Shown here piece after piece: positions 32,650 through 45,260 of a stretch of DNA of 64,000 nucleotides. The notes under the pieces are model-generated. The model was given only the letters and a program-made list of their open reading frames with translations. It was not told where the DNA came from and searched no databases. The number at the start of each line of letters is the position of its first letter. Within the stretch, counting starts at the first letter, position 1. This stretch comes from Sequoia sempervirens (lineage: Eukaryota > Streptophyta > Pinopsida > Cupressales > Cupressaceae), in contig VDFB02196017.1 in NCBI GenBank assembly GCA_007258455.2, positions 1-64,000 on the forward strand. The letters are read 5' to 3'. The position numbers and the translations under genes were made by a program.

Positions 32650-34560
32650 CAACTAAACCTAAACTTTTAAGGAATAGGACTACCACTTAAAGATTGTGTA
32701 GCTAGAGTGATGGCTTGTGGAGAAAAATAAATACTTGAATCCATACTTCTATTTGATTATGACACTTGATTTGTAAATATTACTAGCACAACAATTGTTA
32801 ATTTTTCAATACTATCATCACATAATTCATCTTCGATGAACTCAACTTCTCTACTAATTATCACTTTATTTTTTATTAGATTGTATAAATTATGTCATTT
32901 TTCTACTCACTATACCATAAAATTATATCTTTCTTTCTTATAATATAATTGATTCATTCTTTCCTCTAGCACATGTAAGTATATGCCACACAACCAAATA
33001 CTATTAAATGAGAAACACTATGTGTCCTTCCACCTCATTCCTATTGAGGCACTCTACCTTTTACACTCTTTATAGGACACCAATTTAAAATATATGCCTC
33101 ACAAGATACATATTTTTCTTAATATTCATTTGAAAATTCTTGTCCGTCAACATACTTTTGGATATTTCTATAATTGTTGTACTATGACCTTCTAAAATTC
33201 TATTATATTATATTTTATATCTAATAATAAATTATTTTTTAATTTTATGTGTCTTACAATAATATAAAAATATTTGACACGACTTCCAATAAATAAATAT
33301 TTTATATGCTACTTCTCTAGAATAAAACCTTTATAGACTATAGATATTTTTTCTATCAATGAAAAACCATTTACTATATTCTTCTTGTGCAAAAAAATCA
33401 AACCACTAAAATATAAGTGTCTAAACCTTAAATTCCAAATTCAATACTATTCCTATATATCACCTACATGCAGCAAAAAAAATCATTTCTATGATAGCTT
33501 GGGCATATGCAACTAAAAATATCATTATCAATATACAAATAACAATTCATATTATTTTTTAAGGGAAATGTTCTATTATTTTTATTTCAACTTTTATAAT
33601 AATTTTAGTACTTATATCCATAATCACACATTCTTTATGTTCAAAATAAACTCTATATTATTTAAGTATAATTTGATCAATACTCATTGAATTTTGTTTG
33701 AGTCCAAGAAAATAATACACATTTAGAATGTGTTTATTTTCAGCTTGCTTAATTCTAATTTTAAGTTTTCATTTACCCATAGTAAACACTTTGATATCAT
33801 TTCCTAGTTTTACTTTTGATTTCATACATTCATCTATTTTGTAAACATATCTTTACTTTTATTCATATGATCACTGCAATCGCTATCCAAAAACCATACA
33901 TCTTATATGAATTCTTGAGCAACATGGAAAGTTATTAAAATTTTATTTCCATTTTCATCCTAATTTTCTCTAGAAAAGTCTATATTGTTTATACATTTCA
34001 AAATGCTTCTTCCTACACTCATTTGTATAATATCCAAAAAGAAATGGCATTAAACTTGGATTTGTTATACCATTGAAAATGGGAGTAATTTTGGGTACTA
34101 ACTCTAACTTTTCTACTTGTAGTATAGAAATTTGTGTTTTTCATTTATCCTTTTTCATCATGGAATGTGCTTTTTTCCTCCTCTTGGAAAATCCCTCTCC
34201 CTTCCTCTCAAAATTCAATCTTTCTCTTCCTCTATTTTTTTCAACTAAAACTTATGATTTGAAGGGATGTTCAAGGATGGAATTGGTTGTTTCATTTATC
34301 ATTTTCTCATGGTTGTATAGTGATCCAATAAACTCATCAATAAACAATCAAGTGTTAATTCTTTAAACACTTCTACTATAATTAAAATAGAGTCAAATCT
34401 AGTAGGAAAAAAATTGAAAGTTTTTCTACAATCCTTTAATCCTTTAGTGTCTCACCATAAGATCTTGTAGAAACTCAAAATATATTGATCGATATCATGC
34501 ACTTGATTTTGATTAACTAACACCGATTCTTCCTTAATCATTTCCTCACTAACTAATTAA
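32650..34560 (-). pseudogene. Antisense copia gag-integrase remnant (copia-6)
   Basis: Read leftward: a gag segment with a PTRFDSILIIVEVFKELTLD stretch (cf. PEKFD-x-IVVAIEESKDL in relatives), a basic KNRGRERLNFERKGEG linker, a zinc knuckle with lost first Cys pair (FGYYTNECRKK), a protease site VWFLDSDCSDHMNKS at about 33865-33905 (Asp-Ser-Asp for Asp-Ser-Gly), and, near 32900-33000, integrase C-terminal text (EERMNQLYYKKERYNF) with the following VIISREVEF-like strand. Frameshifts occur throughout. Reverse transcriptase, RNase H and both LTRs are missing. It belongs to a different copia lineage from copia-1 and copia-2 by its gag and protease wording. Confidence 0.65.
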
Positions 34561-34650
34561 ATAATGCACTTTATCAGATAATGCACTTTATCAGATTATT
34601 TCCTTTAGTGTTAATTCCTCTAAAATTAGATAATGCACTTTATCAGATTA
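34561..34650. repeat. Short direct repeats of ATAATGCACTTTATCAGAT
   Basis: The 19-base unit occurs three times, at about 34561, 34578 and 34630, the first two overlapping head to tail. Confidence 0.7.
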
Positions 34651-34661
34651 TTTCATCATAT

Positions 34662-34849
34662 TCTTCCTTTAATTAAATAAATCAACTTTATTTAATTAAA
34701 TCCTAATGTTCTTTCTTTAATTAAATAAATCAACTTTATTAAATTAAATCCTAATGTTCTTCATTTAATTAAATAAATCAATTTTATTTAATTCCTAATG
34801 TTCTTCATTTAATTGAATAAATCATTTTATTTAATTAAATTACTAATGT
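34662..34849. repeat. Tandem repeat, four units of about 48 bp
   Basis: Units of 48, 48, 44 and 48 bp start TCTTCCTTTAATTAAATAAA or close variants and end CCTAATGT or ACTAATGT. They border the LTR-like block that follows and resemble the AT-rich part of the antisense block at 4.6-4.9 kb. Confidence 0.8.
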
Positions 34850-34859
34850 TCCAATGTTT

Positions 34860-35640
34860 AAATTAAATGTCACAATAAAACTAATTTCATCTAAGTTAGT
34901 TAATCCTAAATTAATTAACTCCTAACACTAATCCCCCATTCCTCTAGCTTTTGACTCCACCCTTGGGTAAGTCAACCTTGGTCAAGTTGAACATGTAAAT
35001 CAATTTATTTGATTTAAATTACCCTATTTTCATTCAAATATGACATATTCTTTTGAATATTCCACCCACTTGATTTTTCCCTCCCAAAGGACTTTTTTCC
35101 TCCACCTTTGCATTGAAGGATCTTACATGTCCTCTCCTTGAGCCACCTTGGCATTAATTCCTCTTACACCTCCTCTTACACAAGCCACCTCTTGAAATTC
35201 AAATTTCACCTACATGCATTAAACATGCACATTGTTTAAAATGTGCTCCACTCTCCTTCATTAGCATGTTGACAAGTGGCTCAATGCCATTGGTCCCTTT
35301 TTTAATCCCACATTCTTCCTATTCTTCACTCTTCAATCCTTCTTCCTTATAAATAAAGGAATTCTCTATTGATTTGGGATACAAAATTTTATGCAAGTTC
35401 ATTATCCACAATTGCATCCACACTTTCATCCAAGTTAGCATAGAATTCATCATCCATAGCTAGGTTATTGGCATTTTGGATCAAGAGTCACACATCTATC
35501 ATCAAGCTTATCAAGGAATTGGGAAAGGACTTCTTTCCACATCAAAGAAGCACCAATTCCCCTATGGGATGCTGGTTTGAGCCTTAGAATAGGATTTCAT
35601 TAGTAGATTACTTGATATTTTGCTTTGATTTCATGTTCTT
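34860..35640 (+). repeat. LTR-like block, plus strand
   Basis: Related to the antisense block at 3650-4990: shares AT-rich upstream text, a TATA box at 35348-35355 (TATAAATA), and a leader ending GGAATTGGGAAAGGAC, CACATCAAAGAAGCACC and CCCCTATGGGATG. Edges approximate; no partner LTR or polyprotein accompanies it. Confidence 0.45.
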
Positions 35641-38600
35641 GTGTTTAAATGAATTTCATAGGGAATGCTTGTTTACACTTGTTTAAGGACTAATGTTTTC
35701 TTGTTTTTCCATGTTTGAGCAGGTCTAGACAAAGCATTCATGGATCTAATTTGATTTACTAAACTCATTGTATGGGTAAAAAGTATATAGATCCATAGAG
35801 TTTGACTCTTTCATATATGTAAAATTTTAAATACATTCTAATCATTTTCAACTTCTCGATATTTTAATCTTACTTGTACCTTGGTGTGTTATTTGTATGA
35901 GATCAGCCCCTATATAAGACCCTTGTTAATAAATGTTCTATTTTAAATATTAATATTTTTGTACACAAGGGCTACTATTTTCACACACACAAATATTTTG
36001 TATTTAGAATGTTAAAGAAATATGTTAAATAACCCCAAGAAAAATTAAATAAATAGACACAAAAAATAAAAATTAAACATAATATTGTATTTAGATTTTC
36101 TCTCTAATTTTATAATGTTGTATACATCCCTATATTTTTCACACCTCTCTTAAAATACCTTTTTCGTTGTTTACACTATCATGTATACATTTAAGAAAGC
36201 TCTAGAGAACTCTTTTTTAGATAGTTATAAACATATTTTAATATGTTATTTATTCATAATCTTTGTGATTAGTACAAGCTCTATAGATTAGATATTTTAC
36301 ATTAGTTTTAATATAAATTTATTTTTCCAAAATCTACTTGATTCGCATTAATATTATTGTATACAAGACATGATAGGTTAGGTGAAGAATTAAAGGTGTT
36401 ATAAAAAGAAAGTTTACATCTAAGATTTAGCTTATATTTCTAAAAATATTTGTATCAATTGATATATGATATATGTGTATGTGTGTGTATGTATGTATGT
36501 ATGTATGTATGTATGTATGTATGTATGTATGTATGTATATACTTTCAATATGTAAAAAAAAAAACAAAATTATATAATTACCCTCTCTACTCTTAATATC
36601 TAATGATATATCTTTATACATTTCTAAAATTAAATAGCGCATTATAAACTAATATGCTATGATATTACATATCCAATGACACTCCAAAGAGTTACAATGA
36701 CCTTTGTTAATTTTAGTGCTTGGAATACAACCTATGTTTTATATATATTTTTATATTCTTTGGTGGCTTGTTTGCAATATGTTTGGCATGTCTACCTAGA
36801 AGGATTTGTATCATTTAATTTTTTTACCATATTTTTGGCTTATCTATCTAGATTTTTTTTATTAGTTTGACTTCATATTTGTATTATTCTTTATCATTAT
36901 ACATATTCTTAGTTTTTATATAAGTGAAGGCCCAATTAAATCCCTTAATAATTTATTTTTAAAAATTAATTGAGAAAAATAAAATTATTTTTTCTTTGAT
37001 GGCTCACAATATCATTGGTTGGGCATAGATTAGCTACATGCCTATTAACTTGATGTGGTATTTCACAAATATTTATTCCAATTAGATGTATGGGTTGCAT
37101 GTGTGATCATCACCCTAACTTTCAAATTCATATTATGATCAAATAAAATTATCATATTTTTCTTTGTCTACACCATAAGAAATTAATCTAGAAAACATAA
37201 TAAATATACTTAAATTTAGTTATCTACTTTATTTATCAAATACTTTTTGTGATAATTTTGTTAAAAAAAATTACACATTTCCTATGATTTTAATTGATTT
37301 TTAAAATAAAAATTTCTAAATATAACCATACAACCATCAAATTTAAACTTTACATTAAAACTTAAAAATTAAAAAATAAAATAAAATAACTTAAGTTTAT
37401 GATCTACTATACTTATACAATAAAATTTTATAGTAATATTTTATTTAAAAATGTTATTTATATACACACATGTACATATCATATACACACACCTAAATAT
37501 ATATGTGTATATACACATATAGATAGATATGGAAAATCTTCTTAAAATTTTAATTAATATTTAAAAATAAATAAATATTATGATTATATAACTATCAAAT
37601 TTACATTCACAAATTATTTTACTATAATGTACATTTTGTGAAAACTAAATATTCTCATACATACAAAAAATGATACATGCACCCACAAACTTCATCAAGA
37701 GTCAAGTCTAAATGATAAAAAAATTCAATACCATCCTTAATCTCCATATGAATGTGATAACACTAAATCTTGCTTATAAAAATATCATTTGAAATATTCA
37801 TAATCATTTAAATCACTAGAAAGGGAAAAAAAAATGTTAGCAAATTTTTATAAGACCCTAAAAATTAATCATAAATCTATGTATCAATCATTTATATAAA
37901 CTCAAATCTTTCTAATAAACAATATTTATATATAAATTAGTCTTTCAATCAATCATAAATCTACATGTATCATCATTTATATCTTAAGTATTTATAAACT
38001 TAATAACCACATGCTGATAAGAAATAAAGATACAATAACTTTATAATAAATTAAAAATTAATTATATCTCATTGATATATCTATTTTTAATTGCTTTCTA
38101 AATTTTTATATATTTTTCTATAGATTTTTTTCCTCTTTAAATTTTTAGACATCATTCAAATGTGCATCAATAAATAAATAAAATTTATTCTAAAACATAC
38201 AATTTCAGCTACTTTTCTCAAATAATCTATTATATAATATCGTCTAATAATTATTAAAAATTAAAAATATTTGAACATATCTTTACCTAAAAATTAATTA
38301 TATCTATGCAAACAATATAAACCAACTTCATTTCTTATAATATTTGATCTTAATAATATTAAATAATAAATATACATTAAAATATATAATTAATTTTTAT
38401 CCTAATGTTATTGAACAAAAATAATATTTATATGCTTGAATCTAAATATTAACTTACCATAATTAACTAACACACGAACTATATTTAACTCCCTTGGCTG
38501 TTACTAGCTATTAGCTAGCTAGTTTTGATTTGAAATGCACTTGGAAAGGCTGTGCTATGATGTCCAACGCTTCGTGAGCTCAAAATTTAAATAAAAATGC

Positions 38601-38735
38601 TGATGGCTAAATCACAGCAAAAATTCGGCTATGGGAAAAAAAACGCACAAATGAAGCTGCTTTATCTAAGCATATCACAATTTCCCAATTATTAAAGCTC
38701 TTTATTCCCAAAGAGTACTTGAGCAAAAACTCAGT
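35641..38735. other. AT-rich intergenic DNA
   Basis: No coding signal; long A/T runs, ATATAC and ACACAC tracts (near 37455-37525) and short ORFs only. This is the 3' flank of the UPF0496 gene and is likely unconstrained or old transposon sequence. Confidence 0.5.
36487..36538. repeat. Microsatellite (GTAT)13
   Basis: Thirteen uninterrupted GTAT units preceded by a short GT run. Confidence 0.95.
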
Positions 38736-38741
38736 ATATAA

Positions 38742-38747
38742 TTTATT
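38742..38747 (-). terminator. Possible polyadenylation signal of the UPF0496 gene
   Basis: AATAAA on the minus strand, about 130 bases past the stop codon, in an A/T-rich context usual for plant 3' ends. Confidence 0.45.
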
Positions 38748-38873
38748 GTAAACAACTTGTTTTGAATCACATTTCCCAACCTAAGAGGATGTATAATGAA
38801 AATAGACTTCATAATCCCAACAATGCATAAGGAAAATCATGCGAGATAGAAACCAAATTCTTCTCGCAAGTAT

Positions 38874-40520
38874 TCAAGAATGAGCTTGATGGCTCTCGAT
38901 TTGTGTAATAACCAGGCGTCTGGCTCTGTTAATACTTGCAAAACACAAGAAAACGTACTCTTCCAATTCATCTAATTGTTGGACGAAATAGCCATGGCTC
39001 TTTTGCAAAAGTATTGCTACCTCGTGTGCATGGCACGTCTCATCCCTTCTTTCCAAGCAGAACCTCATCATGCTTTTACTGTGCTCAATCTCATCATTGA
39101 GGAGCTTCACCAGCCGGCTCATGGTGTCGAGGTCTCCGTGAAGAATATATGTTCCCTTGGCTGCAGCATCAAGCTGTAACTCCAGAAAAGGAAGGATTAC
39201 AAAGTAAGTATACAAACCCCTTCACTACGCAAAACAAAATAGGTTAACTTCTTGTATTATTATCATTGTTTTAATTATAGGCCTGTAAATTTATTTCAAT
39301 ATTCAAAACTCATGCTTGCAACACAGCGGGAGGGTCGTTAGGGCACGTGGGTGAATATCTGATTTTAGAAGTAAGTAAATAACACACTATGCTTAACTCA
39401 CAAGAAAGAGAAATAGATGAGGAAATGATAGTCTACAAGCGAATCACCCATAAAACATGAAAATGCAAATTGCTAAATAAGCAAATGATTAAGAAATTGA
39501 ATTTTTGTCATGTTTAAAGTTATCAGAAGAAATGACTTTAAAGCAAAATTAAAAATTAGCAAAGATGTTTTGTTAACAGATTCAAGCCTTTTTTAACTAA
39601 CCTTTTTACAATGCTCCAACTTTCCCTGCAAATCTCCATATCTTTCCTGAATCTCTTCAAAATACTGCGTCGAAGAAACCCTAAATGGATTCTCAAGTGC
39701 CACGAATGACTCAAATTGTTGAATTATGCAGTTATATTGATCTTCACTTAAGTTTTTTGAACTTTGCGCTATTTCCATGACTTCTTGCACGCTGTGGTCA
39801 TTTGCTCTCCCCTGCTCGATATTTTTGAGGACAAAGCTGCATAACTCGAAGGCTTCTGCGGTATTATTGAAGTAGTCTCTTGCGAGATTGTAGTTAATGT
39901 TTGTTTTTAGATTTGACTGCAGGAATTGATAAACAGCTTCTTGCTCTGGTTCGAGGAGCCGCTCTGCCAAGGATCTGTACGAGGGAAGACGAGACCTTGC
40001 CATGCTATCTTTGTTTCCTTCGCCTTGAGTTCTTCCTGTTAGGGTTTCAACTTTGCGCCAGAAGATATTATATGACTCTCGTCTGAAGGCCTTTGCGTAT
40101 TCTTCGTTAAAATCCTCCATGAAAGCCTGGTTAGGCGGCTTCTTTGAGTTTTTAATAGAGTGTCCTGCAAATTGTGTTACATGATTCATGGCTTTGTTCT
40201 ATGAAATTTAAAGATTTTAAAGTTTTAAGCGTTGGAAATTTAGATGTACCTTTCGATTCTCGCTTACAGATTTTTCGTCCGAGCTGCGACAATGAGCGCC
40301 TTATTTCTTTGAATGCACTGTAAATTCAAAATCCGGATGACAGGAGAATCAACGAATTTAAATCCTGAAGAAAGTTAGTTAGCCGGTCGAATGTCAAAGG
40401 AGAAAATTTAAAAGTAAAAACTTTTGCTACTGGAAACGGAAACTGCAAACTTATTAATTCGATACAATCTTCTTCAATATAACGAAATCAAAACTGCGTA
40501 CATCATTATTACCTGTTCAT
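38874..40520 (-). CDS. UPF0496 family protein, four exons
   Basis: Model (minus strand): exon 1 40520-40513, exon 2 40317-40250, exon 3 40164-39602, exon 4 39173-38874; introns 195, 85 and 428 bp, all GT...AG. The joined frame is 939 bases (312 residues). Exons 3 and 4 carry the family's hallmarks: NEEYAKAFRRESYNIFW, SLAERLLEPEQEAVYQFL, YFNNTAEAFELCSFVLKNI, ENPF, then LDAAAKGTYILHGDLDTMSR, IEHSKSMMRFCLERR and LEEYVFLCFASINRARRLVI, in the expected order. Exons 1-2 add a basic start, MNSAFKEIRRSLSQLGRK. Known members are plant-specific, helical proteins of roughly 330-390 residues with poorly known roles, so this one is slightly short at the N-terminus. An ATG inside intron 2 (40189) would give an alternative 295-residue product if that intron is retained. 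No stops or frameshifts: apparently functional, unlike everything around it. Exons 3-4 are firm; exons 1-2 rest on splice motifs and frame continuity. Confidence 0.85.
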
Positions 40521-40967
40521 TATAAAACAATCGAAGAATTCGAAACGAGACACCAAAACATAGAAACGCTGAAACGAATGAACTTCAAAGATCGGAACAT
40601 CATCCTTTTAACATTTTTCTTCATCAGTTTGCCTGAAATTTACGCAATAATAAAATATTATAATATCCTTTGAATTCAATGAATTTAGTTTTTTCTCTGC
40701 TTTCATTGTCTCCAGGCCAAAAGCAAAAGTGTATGATTTCTCACGGCTTCGATTTCCTGTGTTTGTAATTTATAGTTGATTGTGGACAAACCCAACTTTG
40801 TTCGACCGCCTGTGGATATGTGTAAGTTAATATTGTCGTGGTGTACACGTATTATTTTTGTCCAGTACCGAAACCTGAAATTCAAGAAATCGATCGCGTC
40901 AACTTGTATTTTGTTTCCTTTTGATTTCTGCCGCCTTTCGCTTTCACGCCGTTGTGAGATAATATCA

Positions 40968-40975
40968 GCCACGTC
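40968..40975 (-). promoter_or_regulatory. ACGT-core element (GACGTGGC)
   Basis: GACGTGGC on the minus strand, the ABRE/bZIP type of site, about 450 bases upstream of the proposed ATG. Confidence 0.35.
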
Positions 40976-41073
40976 TACACTTCGAATCCGCGGTGTCACA
41001 CAGCAAGACTTTCTACGAATGACCTGCTGCAGCCGGTAATAATAACAGGCCAGGGAAGCAACGAACCTCATCT

Positions 41074-41084
41074 GACACGTGGCG
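41074..41084 (-). promoter_or_regulatory. G-box / ABRE-like element
   Basis: CGCCACGTGTC on the minus strand contains the CACGTG G-box in the GCCACGTG context bound by plant bZIP and bHLH factors. With the ACGT box at 40968 it suggests stress, ABA or light control; this is inference. Confidence 0.4.
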
Positions 41085-41160
41085 AATAGATTAGCTTTAA
41101 GCTTCCAATTTCGTGAATGTACGGAAGTCAGATGCATACGACAGAATAGTTTGGATTTAA

Positions 41161-41779
41161 ATAATCACAACTCCAAAAAGTCCAAATTATATTTTTTAGG
41201 TTGAAGTGAGACGTAGGAAAGGAAGGTAAGAAGGATCTTTTTCATCCACGAGATTTGTCTCGTGTTCTATCAGTAGGTAAAGTAATCAAAATCTTTACAT
41301 TAATAGCAATCTCCAATTTGTGTCTTGAATTTTTATCTTTAAAATTTATTTAAATAGGTATCTATTAATTAAGATAAAAGTGTGTTCTTACAAAATATTG
41401 ATTATTTGATATTTTATATAAAATTATTTAAAATATGAATAATTATTTTTATGTATATTATTAAATTTATTATATTTGAAATTTTAAAAGATAAGTTTAA
41501 GTGGTTTGTAGATTGTGCTTAAATGTGTTAATTTTTGTTTTTATTAGTGAACTAATTTAAGAGAGTTGTACCCTATAAAATAATATTGTAATCAAAATCA
41601 AACCGTCAAAAATGGTAGTTCTATAGGAGGGTCAAAAGCCTTTTATTATATTTAGAGTAATACATACCAACATTTGCACTTCTATTTATTATATTTCATG
41701 CTTCTACACTTATTAGTTAGTCACTCCATTAGTAGTCATGACATCATCATCTTTCAAGTCTGAATCTTCAAATTCTATA
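41161..41779. other. AT-rich spacer
   Basis: No gene or motif recognised between the UPF0496 promoter and the antisense gypsy remnant. Confidence 0.4.
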
Positions 41780-43340
41780 GTAAATGATCAATCCACCCCA
41801 TCTACATTCAAACACATCGAGGCAAATACCTTCAAAAATTCTAGACCCCATGTCACACTACACTTGTCCATATAAATGACATTTTTTCAATTTTTCCATA
41901 TAAATGATAATACATTTTCCCATCAAATCTCTAAATGCAATATTCATTACTCTCTAGAATGTGGTCCCTACATTGATTAATCCAAATGCCATTTATCTAT
42001 ATGCAATGATTCACCATTTGGTGGTGAGGGTTATTTTTAATCTATCTTCGTGTTTGACCATTACTTTATTTTACCCTAATTATCCATCTAAGAATGACAT
42101 AATTTAAGAATCGTTGACTATCTAGAGGGTCTTATCTAATGAGGGTAAAGGATAATTATCCTTTTTTCATCCACGATTTAAATTTCTACACACAATTTGA
42201 TTTCTCCATTCTTCTTTTGTATTGGAACTAAGTTGGAAACCCATGTCAAAAGACACACAAGGAATAAAATCTAAGATAACAGTAATTTCTTCACTTCTTG
42301 AAATAATGGTGGTTTTAATAGTGCATTAACTTGTCATTATCGTTGTCAAAAGGCCTCAACTTTGGACTTGAGGGGTATAGTTTGAGTGATAACTGAACTT
42401 GTATAATATGTTCTGAGATAATCATAGCTCCAAGCTATAACATCGTGGAAATAAAATAATTTATTGTTAATTCCTTTCTTTTATTTTGATGTGCATACTT
42501 TGTTAGAAAATGTTCCTTATATTGTTTAGGGTTCCCATGTTATGATGGTCACTTGTGACCTTCTGATTCGATATGCTTGTCTTGTGTACCCAATTGGTCC
42601 TAGTCAAATATTATTTCTAGCAGGACCATTCCTCTAGGGATCATGTTAGTTTTCAACTTCAATATCCCTTCTAAGTCCATTTCTACCTCTTTGGGATATA
42701 TTTCATCAATTATTTGAGTTGCAAACATATTGGAATTAGTGGTGAAATCCAATATATTCTTGTCATCTTCAAATAATTCAAAGTTAGTAACATTATTTTG
42801 CATGGAAGGAAAAGGTGTGAGTTCCATTCTAAACTTTTTCAAATCTGATAGTGTCAATTGTTGCAGTGTAATGGCTTCTTGAGCCAAGGCATCAACCAAT
42901 TGATTATTTTCCCATGAATGAGATGAATGTTAAAAGAATAAAATCTTTCTATGTACAACCACATACTCTATTATGATAATTTTTTAGCCTTTTTTCATAG
43001 CAAGTATACTACTTTTGGACCTATTTAACCACTAACTTAGAATAGTCAAATTCCTAGACCACTTTGGCTTTCTTTCAAAAAATTCAAAAGAAGATCATGC
43101 ACTAATAACTCATACTCAAGAACATTATTAGTGCATAAAAATTGTATCCTACGATTAGAAAATAAAGTTTTTACTTTAGGGATAATCATTTTTAAAACTA
43201 GCCCTAGCTCCTTGTTTAGATTTGGAACCATCCAATCAAAGATTCCATACTAGATTACTTTCTTTTCCTATTTGTTGAGTCTTCTTACCAGTGTAGCTCC
43301 TTGATTATTGACCCTCTAATGCATGTAGATTTTAAGCATG
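41780..43340 (-). pseudogene. Antisense gypsy pol remnant: RNase H-like domain then reverse transcriptase
   Basis: Going leftward: an RNase H-like domain with a WNL-x-LDGSKSKQGA start and RIQFLCTNNVLEYELLVHDL, ending NNQLVDALAQEA (about 43265-42870); a linker SMQNNVTNFELFEDDKNILD; then reverse transcriptase with DVIAWSYDYLRTY, WVSNLV-like, RNLNRG, KDNYPLPSLDKTL, MSFLDG and MAFGLINVGTTF (about 42475-41900), truncated just past the YXDD region, which reads YMEKL. The CTNNVAEYEAL type of RNase H is the archaeal-like second RNase H of plant Tat-lineage gypsy elements. Dense stops; clearly dead. Confidence 0.7.
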
Positions 43341-45260
43341 AGGGGAAGGGGGCCTTTTACTTGTTGTATGTGATTACTCTAAAATTCTCATATGACCTTT
43401 TACTTGTTAGATTCCAATCATGCATAGTGAGCATTTATACTCTAAGTGTGAAGCTTCATGGATCCTACACCAATAGGGAAACAAAAAATCTTCCAAACAT
43501 AACTTCTTCCCAAGATTTAATTGATCTTTCATGAAATTAAAAAAAAAAGATCTTTGAACCCCTTGAAGACTCCTCTTTCATTATCTAAGGAATATTTATT
43601 GTTTGATTGTACACACATACTTTGGTACTATTTGGGATACTACTAAGGTACCTCATTGTGTTATCATTTTTATGAACCAACAAAACTTCATCAACTTATT
43701 TTGCTTCTAGAAATTAAACTCTTAGATCAACTTCATAATATATAACTACATTGTTTTGATTATATTTGGTGATCATATTCTTTGATTTTGATTCCCTATC
43801 AATTTTTTATTTGATTGGAAATTCCTCTCTAGGGATCCACATATGTAAAAATTAGTAGCCATATAAACATTCAAGATTTTGCACCTTCTTTGGTTAACAA
43901 CATTCTCTAAGCATCAAGTATGTCCACTACTTGGATATCAATACATTGTTAGACACACAAATATGAGGCAAGTTGTATATAAATATTATTTAATTCTCCA
44001 ACCACATTTACTTTATTTTTATCCAATTGAGTCACCTTCCTTATTGATTTAGTAGGAGTGAAACCTAAATTCTTGCAAATTGATAGAGGCATGACATTCA
44101 TGGATGGTTCAGACCTACTAAATGATTATGGAGATTATTACCAAATATCCTCAAGGTTAGAAAGAAAGGTGGTGATTCCCTTTTATTCTTGTATATAGCC
44201 ACATAAGTATCTACTTTTGATATATGAATATTGTCTTTTTCTTTTCCTAATACCTCCTTGAGTGGGATCTCCTTGGTTGACTCGTTGTGTCTTAAGAGTT
44301 TCTAGATTATTGTTGGATCCTAGATTGGGAGGGAGTGGTAATTGTATAGGGGTATGGAAGTAGAGGATGGTCCCTTTGGTTTACTACTTTGTATATTGTA
44401 AGCATTCTTATATAAGTGTGTACCTCATTAATCTCATCATTAGGTTCAATATCCTTCTACATAGGGAAAGTATGACTCTCCAAAACTATGGTAGAATCAT
44501 ACTCTAAAGATGGTATCTCATATATTCTAGGTGCACGATAGCTTCTTAATTGTTAAAGTTGTGGATTTCTCTTTGTAATATAATGGTAGCAGCTTGAAAT
44601 TCATGACAATTCAACTCTGAATGTTGATTAGTATTATGCAGCCTACACCAAATCAATAGGTTTGCTTCAAATAGAAAAAATCTCCCCAAAGAATAATTCT
44701 CAGATTGATTTTGAGCCTCTAAAGGTTATGGGACTCCACCATTGTTTGGCCTAGTGTTCCATGTTTGAGTAGGCCTCTAATAATTTTGGTTTTGATTTTT
44801 ATTCCTCTAGGAACTTTATAAGTAATTATTCTAATTTCATAGGTAGGTCACTGAGCTATAATTAAATTTTTCATTTTCTCATTAATTATTTAATATCATC
44901 ACTTTCATCATGAACGTTAGCATGTGTCATATCCATAGACTAGAGAACAAGGGGTTGTGTTGGTAGAGCTTCTAAGATAGGCATCCCAGGGTGTAAGACC
45001 ATTGCTTGAGTTGATATAGGCACTAGTTTGAGAACAAGAGTATGGTTGGTTAATTCCCAATTGATCTTATAGGCCTAATTTAGCATCCTAAGAGTCCTAA
45101 TATGACTGATAGGGATAGATCCAAACTACCCCAATTTAGCATTGACATTCACAATGTCAACATATTCTTTAGTTAAATTAATCATAGAAGGATTGGTCTT
45201 CTAATAAAAATAGAGGTTAAATTTTCCAAAGTAGAAAAGTACACCTTCATTATGGCTCTA
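43341..45260 (-). other. Decayed interior of the antisense gypsy element
   Basis: Lies between the gag-like and RNase H-like parts, where the gag end and protease would be. I could not recognise any domain with confidence. Confidence 0.35.

Larger units (their letters stand above)
40521..41160 (-). promoter_or_regulatory. Upstream region of the UPF0496 gene
   Basis: Noticeably richer in G+C than the neighbouring kilobases and free of transposon motifs. It should hold the 5' UTR and promoter. No single convincing TATA box stands out; an AT-rich ATATTATAATATTTTATT stretch near 40645-40662 is one candidate. Confidence 0.45.

Noticed and set aside
34073..34366. 97-codon plus-strand ORF
   Set aside because: Antisense shadow of the copia-6 gag basic linker and zinc knuckle.
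36427..36642. Minus-strand ORF with repeated His-Thr-Tyr-Ile
   Set aside because: It is only the translation of the GTAT microsatellite.
40703..41137. 144-codon minus-strand ORF upstream of the UPF0496 gene
   Set aside because: Composition and content look like promoter/5' UTR DNA; no domain is visible, G-box motifs lie inside it, and it is not joined in frame to the exons.
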